Source: an uncultured bacterium
GTDB lineage: Bacteria; Cyanobacteriota; Vampirovibrionia; Gastranaerophilales; Gastranaerophilaceae
Reading direction: 5' to 3'
NCBI GenBank assembly: GCA_900549855.1
Contig: URPS01000021.1
Location: 1 to 34,854, forward strand
Length of the DNA: 34,854 nt
In this document: in pieces, positions 30,282-34,854 of the stretch
Layout: each line of letters opens with the position of its first letter
Numbering within the stretch: position 1 is the stretch's first letter
Notes under the pieces: generated by a model
Told to the model about the DNA's origin: nothing
Seen by the model: the letters and a program-made list of their open reading frames with translations, nothing else
The model's database searches: none
Program-made: the position numbers and the translations under genes

Positions 30282-30317
30282 AAATAAGGTCGGTGAAATT
30301 TTCACCGACCTTATTTT
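30282..30317. terminator. bidirectional terminator between lepA and the SLH gene
   Basis: AAATAAGGTCGGTGAA (30282-30297) pairs perfectly with TTCACCGACCTTATTT (30301-30316), with T or A runs on both sides. It serves the convergent lepA and SLH transcripts. Confidence 0.9.
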
Positions 30318-30339
30318 AAACTTGATATTAAACTAAATC

Positions 30340-31758
30340 TTAGTAGATAATAGTCAATACTTCGTCAGGATTCAAGCTAGAATCGTTAGTTGTGTTAGGA
30401 ACGAAGATATATTTAGCTTCGTCAACGAATTCGTAGCAGATACCGAATACACCGGAAGCTGCAAGCTTAGTGATGTTGTAAACACCTTTACCAACTGTGA
30501 TAAAGCTGCTACCAACACTCTTCAAGCCTTTAACTGGGTGTAATGATGCTGTATCAGAGAATGCGTCTGACCAATTGTCACCGTATTCTTCAACACCGTT
30601 AGCAACTACTTCAACTGCAGAAGAAGCAGAACGTCCTGCAACACCGGCAACTCTGCCTGCCATTGAGAATGGAGCGCCAAGAACTCTTGAAACTACGTTA
30701 GGGTTCTTAGATACGTCAACAGATGCTGATGAAAGTTGTTTAGGGAATTCAGCACAATTGTCACCGTTCTTGATGTTTTTGAATTCAACTTCTACATAAC
30801 CAGGGTTCTTAACACCAGGTCTGGAAACAGCAGATACGATACCTTTTACAGTAGAACCTGCAGGGTAACAAACTCCGCCGATTGTAGCGTCTTCAACTGT
30901 CTTAGCTGTGAATGTATCACCAACGTTAGAAGTTCTAGCGCTGATTCTTTCGCTTAACTTAATTTTTAATTCGATAGGTTGGTACTTAGTAGCGCAATTT
31001 GCGAGACCGTTTGATGTATCAATTTTGAAACCAGCTTTCATAGCACCTAACATGTAAGCAACTTGTTCTTTTGATAAGTATTCATCATTTACAACTTTAT
31101 CTTTGTTTTCAATGTTGTTTAGAATGCCGGAAGCAATAACTTCGTTAGCTGCACCTTTTGCCCAATCAGGAACATATTTTACAGCTTGACCTTCAAATAC
31201 AGGAGCTGCATTTTTATCCGCAGATACATCCATCATTTTAGCGAAAGTAGCGAATACTTCTGCTTTAGTGATAGGTTGATCAGGTTTAAATGTTAAATCA
31301 GGATAACCAATCATAACGTCAGCAGTTAAAGCTCTGTCGATTTGGTCTTTTGCCCAATAGTCGCCTGCAACGTCAGTATATTTATTAGGTGCAGTAGCTT
31401 GCAAGTTCAAGCCGTCTGCAATAATGAATGCCAATTCAGAACGTAATACAGGCATTTTAGGGTTGAATAAGCCAGCTCTTCTAGCATCCATTTTGCCTTT
31501 CATACTGTTAAGCATTTGTTTTGCATCACGAGCAATAACAACATTTTGCTTACCTTCAATAGTTTTTGCTGTGCAAGGTTTGTAAACTTTTCCGCCAATA
31601 ACTACATTGCTATCAGTGTTAACCATTGACTGACCTTGAGAACCAAACAATGTTGGATGAGCGTATGCTTGTACATCAGCAGGTTCACCTGCCATTGCAA
31701 CACAAGAAGTAACACAAACAGCGCCAAGTGTTGCTAACATTTTTTTAGATAGTTTCAT
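30340..31758 (-). CDS. secreted SLH-domain envelope protein
   Basis: A 472-aa exported protein. Signal peptide at residues 1-23 (MKLSKKMLATLGAVCVTSCV, cut near AMA). A complete S-layer-homology repeat lies at about 127-176 (YTDVAGDYWAKDQIDRALTA, MIGYPDLTFKPDQPITKAEV), flanked by partial SLH repeats at about 75-117 and 195-250. SLH domains bind cell-wall-linked polymers and in cyanobacterial relatives tether the outer membrane to peptidoglycan. The C-terminal half has a beta-rich domain (GVCYPAGSTVKGIVSAV) and hydrophobic Gly/Ala/Ser segments (VLGAPFSMAGRVAGVAGR), but not the usual OprB porin barrel. Codon choice is markedly cleaner than in neighbours, suggesting high expression. Start supported by GGAG 5 bases upstream. 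Confidence 0.85.
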   Translation of the reverse strand: MKLSKKMLATLGAVCVTSCVAMAGEPADVQAYAHPTLFGSQGQSMVNTDSNVVIGGKVYKPCTAKTIEGKQNVVIARDAKQMLNSMKGKMDARRAGLFNPKMPVLRSELAFIIADGLNLQATAPNKYTDVAGDYWAKDQIDRALTADVMIGYPDLTFKPDQPITKAEVFATFAKMMDVSADKNAAPVFEGQAVKYVPDWAKGAANEVIASGILNNIENKDKVVNDEYLSKEQVAYMLGAMKAGFKIDTSNGLANCATKYQPIELKIKLSERISARTSNVGDTFTAKTVEDATIGGVCYPAGSTVKGIVSAVSRPGVKNPGYVEVEFKNIKNGDNCAEFPKQLSSASVDVSKNPNVVSRVLGAPFSMAGRVAGVAGRSASSAVEVVANGVEEYGDNWSDAFSDTASLHPVKGLKSVGSSFITVGKGVYNITKLAASGVFGICYEFVDEAKYIFVPNTTNDSSLNPDEVLTIIY

Positions 31759-31846
31759 ACTTCTCCTTTCTAATTCACATTCCATTTTACCTGAAAATCT
31801 ATACTCGTAATTAAACCATATAATGTATTTTTCTTATCATACAAGC

Positions 31847-32836
31847 TTATTTTTTAGGCAACAGATAGGCTTGCGGATAGCAATAATCTTCTCTAAAACC
31901 TATTCTTCTGTACATTTTCAGCGCTTTATAGTTATTGGTTTCGGTAGTAACATTGATTTCGCTAAAAACTCTTTTGCCGAGTTTTGTCCAATCAACAATA
32001 GTCTTGATAGAACGATTTAATAAATGCTCTGAAAAACCATGCCCTCTATGTTCTTTTTCAATTGCTACTAGAGGTAAGTTTGCAATTTTTCCGCCGGTAA
32101 CGTTTGCAAAAGCAAAACCAACCGGTGTATCTTTGTACAATAAAACTGAAGTTACATCGGGCAAAAACTCGCCGTAAATATTTTCTACAACTTTATTAAT
32201 AATATCTTTTGTGCCTTCAATTGACTTAAATCTTGTGTCATAAATTGCATCTTGAGTATCGCAGAAAGATTCGTGTATTACTCGAATTGCATCATCTCTA
32301 TAGGAATCTTCGTAACTTACTATTTTATAGTATTCCGGACGTTCAGACAACTTCATGTTCTCCAAAATTCTTTCAGAAGACGCATTGCCCATCATAAATC
32401 TCAATACAGCAAGTCCAATATACTTAAAACCAAACTTTGCAATGTCAGCGGTGAATACGGACTGATGTCCAATCATAGGATAAGAAACAACCTTACTTTG
32501 ACGTTCTGTTTCTGTTAGTTCCAAGAATTTTTCAAGAAGTAGTTTAACTTTTGTAACTTCGTCTTCTGTTCCAAGACAATGAATAATGTTTAATTCAATA
32601 GATTCGGAAATTGAAGTTGTGTAAACCAAGAATGCAGTCGGAATCTCATTTTCTTTAAGAACAACACATTGCATGTATTTCTTTTCAACAGCATCGATAA
32701 ATTCTTCGTAAGGAAGTGGTTCCAGCTCAAACTTGTATTCACTTACAGCCTTTGCTTTGAAGTCATTGTATACTCCCGCAAAGATTTTATATATGTTCCC
32801 GTTTAGTAACTCTGTTTCGTACGCTGTTTCTGCCAT
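31847..32836 (-). CDS. GNAT-family acetyltransferase (two-domain)
   Basis: A 329-aa protein. The C-terminal half is a clear GNAT domain: LPLVAIEKEHRGHGFSEHLL carries the acetyl-CoA pyrophosphate loop R-G-H-G, followed by NVTTETNNYKALKMYRRIGF. The N-terminal half is also GNAT-like in length and secondary structure (beta-rich with PTAFLVYTTS) but lacks the loop, so it is probably a degenerate repeat. Substrate unknown. It starts 9 bases after ribBA with AGGA upstream, so it is the third gene of the riboflavin operon; whether it acts on flavins or is simply co-transcribed is not clear. Confidence 0.78.
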   Translation of the reverse strand: MAETAYETELLNGNIYKIFAGVYNDFKAKAVSEYKFELEPLPYEEFIDAVEKKYMQCVVLKENEIPTAFLVYTTSISESIELNIIHCLGTEDEVTKVKLLLEKFLELTETERQSKVVSYPMIGHQSVFTADIAKFGFKYIGLAVLRFMMGNASSERILENMKLSERPEYYKIVSYEDSYRDDAIRVIHESFCDTQDAIYDTRFKSIEGTKDIINKVVENIYGEFLPDVTSVLLYKDTPVGFAFANVTGGKIANLPLVAIEKEHRGHGFSEHLLNRSIKTIVDWTKLGKRVFSEINVTTETNNYKALKMYRRIGFREDYCYPQAYLLPKK

Positions 32837-32845
32837 AATTGTCCT

Positions 32846-34051
32846 TTACATTAAATGGTGCATTTTTTCACGCTTTGTATTTATATAGCGTTCATTATAT
32901 TTATTAACCTCTGATTTAAGGTTAATATTCTCGTGTATAGTTAAACCATAACCCTTTAATCCAACAATTTTTTTAGGGTTATTAGTTATTAAATTAAAAT
33001 TATTGAAACCCAAATCCAATATGATTTGAGCGCCAACTCCGTAATTTCTCAAATCAGGTGCAAAGCCAAGTGAAACATTTGCTTCTACTGTATCTTGTCC
33101 TTGTTCTTGAAGTTTATATGTCTTAAGTTTATTAACTAAGCCAATTCCCCTGCCTTCATGATCTCTAATATAAATTACAGCACCTTTGCCATAGTCATTG
33201 ACCATTTTTAAGGCAGTATGTAATTGCCAATTGCAGTCACACTTAAGACTGTGGAAGATATCTCCGGTTAAACATTCGCTATGGACACGAATTAGCGGAA
33301 TTTTGTCGCTGCCATCATCTTTAACTAAAGCCACATGCTCACATCCGGTAATTGTATCTGTGTATCCAACGATATTAAAATCGCCGAATTGTGTTGGTAA
33401 AAATACTTCAACTTCACGCTTTACAAACTTTTCACGCTTCAAACGATACGCAATTAAGTCTGCAACTGTTATAAACTTGATATTATGCTTCTCAGCAAAT
33501 TTGTGCAAATCATCTCTACGAGCCATTTCGCCATTGTCCTTCATGATTTCGCACATAATTCCGGCTTCTCTATGTCCGCAAAGTTTTGCTAAATCTACAA
33601 CAGCCTCTGTATGACCGCATCTTTTAAGAACTCCACCCTTTTTTGCAACACAAGGAAATAAGTGCCCTGGGCGACGCAAATCAGAAGGTTGAGCGTCAGG
33701 AGCAATAGCCACTTCAATTGTTTTTGCTCTATCAAAAGCAGAAACTCCGGTTGTGACGCCATATTTAGGGTGAGCATCAATGCTGAGTGAAAATGCTGTT
33801 TGCATACTTTCAGTATTTTTTGCAACCATTTGTGGTAAATCCAGCTGTTCTGCGATTTCTTGAGAAATTGCAAGGCATACAATTCCACGGCATTCTTTAG
33901 TTATAAAATTAACAAGTTCCGGAGTGACAAATTGAGCTGAGCAGATTAAATCGCCTTCATTTTCTCTATCTTCATCGTCAGCAACAATGATAGGTCTACC
34001 TAACTTGAAATCTTCCAATGCTTCTTCAATTGTATTAAATTGATTTGTCAT
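32846..34051 (-). CDS. ribBA: bifunctional DHBP synthase / GTP cyclohydrolase II (RibBA)
   Basis: A 401-aa riboflavin enzyme catalysing both entry steps. The N-terminal RibB domain (1-205) has the acidic loop VADDEDRENEGD (23-34), RRPGH (126-130) and GHTEA, and makes the four-carbon unit from ribulose 5-phosphate. The C-terminal RibA domain (210-400) has the zinc cysteines C260, C271 and C273 in HSECLTGDIFHSLKCDCNW and RDHEGRGIGL, and opens GTP. Both active sites look intact. The gene starts 2 bases after the ribE stop (translational coupling) without its own Shine-Dalgarno. Confidence 0.96.
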   Translation of the reverse strand: MTNQFNTIEEALEDFKLGRPIIVADDEDRENEGDLICSAQFVTPELVNFITKECRGIVCLAISQEIAEQLDLPQMVAKNTESMQTAFSLSIDAHPKYGVTTGVSAFDRAKTIEVAIAPDAQPSDLRRPGHLFPCVAKKGGVLKRCGHTEAVVDLAKLCGHREAGIMCEIMKDNGEMARRDDLHKFAEKHNIKFITVADLIAYRLKREKFVKREVEVFLPTQFGDFNIVGYTDTITGCEHVALVKDDGSDKIPLIRVHSECLTGDIFHSLKCDCNWQLHTALKMVNDYGKGAVIYIRDHEGRGIGLVNKLKTYKLQEQGQDTVEANVSLGFAPDLRNYGVGAQIILDLGFNNFNLITNNPKKIVGLKGYGLTIHENINLKSEVNKYNERYINTKREKMHHLM

Positions 34052-34053
34052 AA

Positions 34054-34683
34054 TTAGCAGAATCCGTTTCTTTGTAAAAAATCTATACTTATTCCTGAAC
34101 TATTATCTCTCGTTGATAAAAAATTTTCAACATATTTAGCCAAAATGTCGACTTCTATGTTTACATAATCGCCGACCTTTAAGCCAATCAGATTTGTATT
34201 TTCAAATGTGTGTGGAATTATGGCAATTGTTATTTTTTGCCCTTGAATGTCAGCAATAGTAAGACTTATGCCGTTAATTGCAATTGAACCTTTTTTTACC
34301 ACATATTTTGCTTGTTCTTTTGTGAGCTCGATTTCTAAATTACAAAATTCATCATGTTTTTTTATGCTGCTTACTTGGGCAATGCTATCAGTATGACCGG
34401 AAACAATATGACCGCCAAACCTTCCATTTGCAGACATTGCACGTTCCAGATTGACTATAGAGCCGCTTTTTAATTTCCCGAGAGTTGTAACTCTTAGAGT
34501 TTCAGCGGATGTATCTGCTGTAAAAGAATTGGATTCCAGCTTTGTTGCGGTAAGACACACACCACTTACGCAAATACTGTCACCGATTTTAGAATTTTCT
34601 AATACTTTTGAACATTTTATGACGATTTTTTTGTCATCTAAGGTCAAAATCTGACCTTTTTCTTCTATAATACCCGTGAACAT
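34054..34683 (-). CDS. ribE: riboflavin synthase, alpha chain
   Basis: A 209-aa enzyme that dismutates two lumazines to riboflavin. Two lumazine-binding repeats: MFTGIIEEKG at the start with CVSGVCLT, and SGHTDSIAQV with INGISLTI at about 100-145. Length is normal (about 200-215). The true start is MFTGIIEE at 34683. The frame is open 34 codons further upstream but that stretch carries the promoter TGTACA-17 bp-TACAAT. The -10 box ends 6 bases before the ATG, so the mRNA is probably leaderless. First gene of ribE-ribBA-GNAT. No ribD or ribH and no FMN riboswitch is visible in the window. Confidence 0.95.
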   Translation of the reverse strand: MFTGIIEEKGQILTLDDKKIVIKCSKVLENSKIGDSICVSGVCLTATKLESNSFTADTSAETLRVTTLGKLKSGSIVNLERAMSANGRFGGHIVSGHTDSIAQVSSIKKHDEFCNLEIELTKEQAKYVVKKGSIAINGISLTIADIQGQKITIAIIPHTFENTNLIGLKVGDYVNIEVDILAKYVENFLSTRDNSSGISIDFLQRNGFC

Positions 34684-34718
34684 GAGCTCATTGTACCATG
34701 ATTTTGGGAGTTTGTACA
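34684..34718 (-). promoter_or_regulatory. promoter of the riboflavin operon, leaderless type
   Basis: On the minus strand TGTACA (complement of 34713-34718) is 17 bp from TACAAT (complement of 34690-34695), followed by GAGCTC and the ATG. Confidence 0.6.
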
Positions 34719-34790
34719 GGGATGGGAAAGTTGAGAATTGAAAGTGGAAAGTTGTTTTAAAAACAGTTAGTAGCACACTTACCATAATGC

Positions 34791-34854
34791 CGTCATTATG
34801 AGGAACGTTAGTGACGAAGTAATCCAGTTAAACGATAATTATAGATTGCCACGA
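34791..34854. repeat. REP-like element, cut by the window edge
   Basis: CGTCATTATGAGGAACG, then GTGACGAAGTAATCCAG, then TAGATTGCCACGA at the last bases. It is a degenerate relative of the elements at 21856 and 30228. Just before it, GAAAGTGGAAAGTTG with TTTTAAAA is the reverse complement of a segment at about 21961-21985, so the same cluster of words occurs twice in opposite orientation. Confidence 0.5.

Noticed and set aside
34054..34854. FMN riboswitch before ribE
   Set aside because: The promoter lies directly before the ATG, leaving no leader. None of the conserved RFN segments is seen upstream.

Overview
The window is AT-rich (about one third GC by eye). It looks like the chromosome of a Gram-negative-type, fermentative bacterium. 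The outer-membrane signs are a TolC-like efflux protein, a periplasmic adaptor and a secreted SLH-domain protein. The anaerobic signs are a stand-alone glycyl-radical domain and a D-lactate-dehydrogenase-like enzyme. These traits, the isolated housekeeping genes and several short lineage-specific-looking proteins suggest a gut relative of the Cyanobacteria (Vampirovibrionia/Melainabacteria, Gastranaerophilales type). That placement is an inference from style and was not tested by phylogeny.

Layout. 1-5 kb: the tail of a TPR gene and a convergent full-length paralogue, then a marR-hlyD pair divergent from a tolC-like gene, with a perfect palindrome between them and a probable small RNA after tolC. 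5-9 kb: two cytosolic gluzincin-type metallopeptidases (M49/DPP III-like and M2/M3-like) with an orphan HigA-like regulator. 9-11.3 kb: a 335-bp near-palindromic repeat, a dCMP deaminase and UDP-glucose dehydrogenase. 11.3-16.25 kb: an accessory island between 49-bp direct repeats. It holds a 302-aa protein of unknown function, a 45-aa micro-protein, a Fic protein, a DUF3800 protein, a branched RNA-like structure, a 26-aa ORF and an Mrr-like nuclease. tRNA-Ala lies just outside. 16.6-23.6 kb: core genes (ArsB/NhaD transporter, RecN, acidic-tailed TPR protein, an 80-aa GrcA-like spare glycyl-radical domain, a D-2-hydroxyacid dehydrogenase). 23.7-24.9 kb: three copies of a recurrent hairpin motif in front of two tRNA genes. 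25-28 kb: a GATC-type restriction-modification locus with DpnM-like and DpnA-like methylases, a PD-(D/E)XK nuclease and two unknown genes. 28.4-34.7 kb: lepA, an SLH protein and a riboflavin operon (ribE-ribBA-GNAT). REP-like intergenic repeats recur at 21.9, 30.2 and 34.8 kb.

How parts work together. MarR probably controls both halves of the efflux system, although no inner-membrane pump gene is present here. The GrcA-like protein implies a pyruvate formate-lyase elsewhere and fits the neighbouring lactate-type dehydrogenase. The two methylases and the nuclease form one overlapping operon. GATC is strikingly rare in the rest of the window (a hand count), which fits long exposure of the lineage to GATC cleavage. 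Several genes (recN, the TPR gene before it, ribE, the DpnA-like methylase, a small secreted protein, and nearly lepA) have a -10 box ending 6 nt (9 for lepA) before ATG and no usable Shine-Dalgarno sequence, so they are probably translated from leaderless mRNAs.
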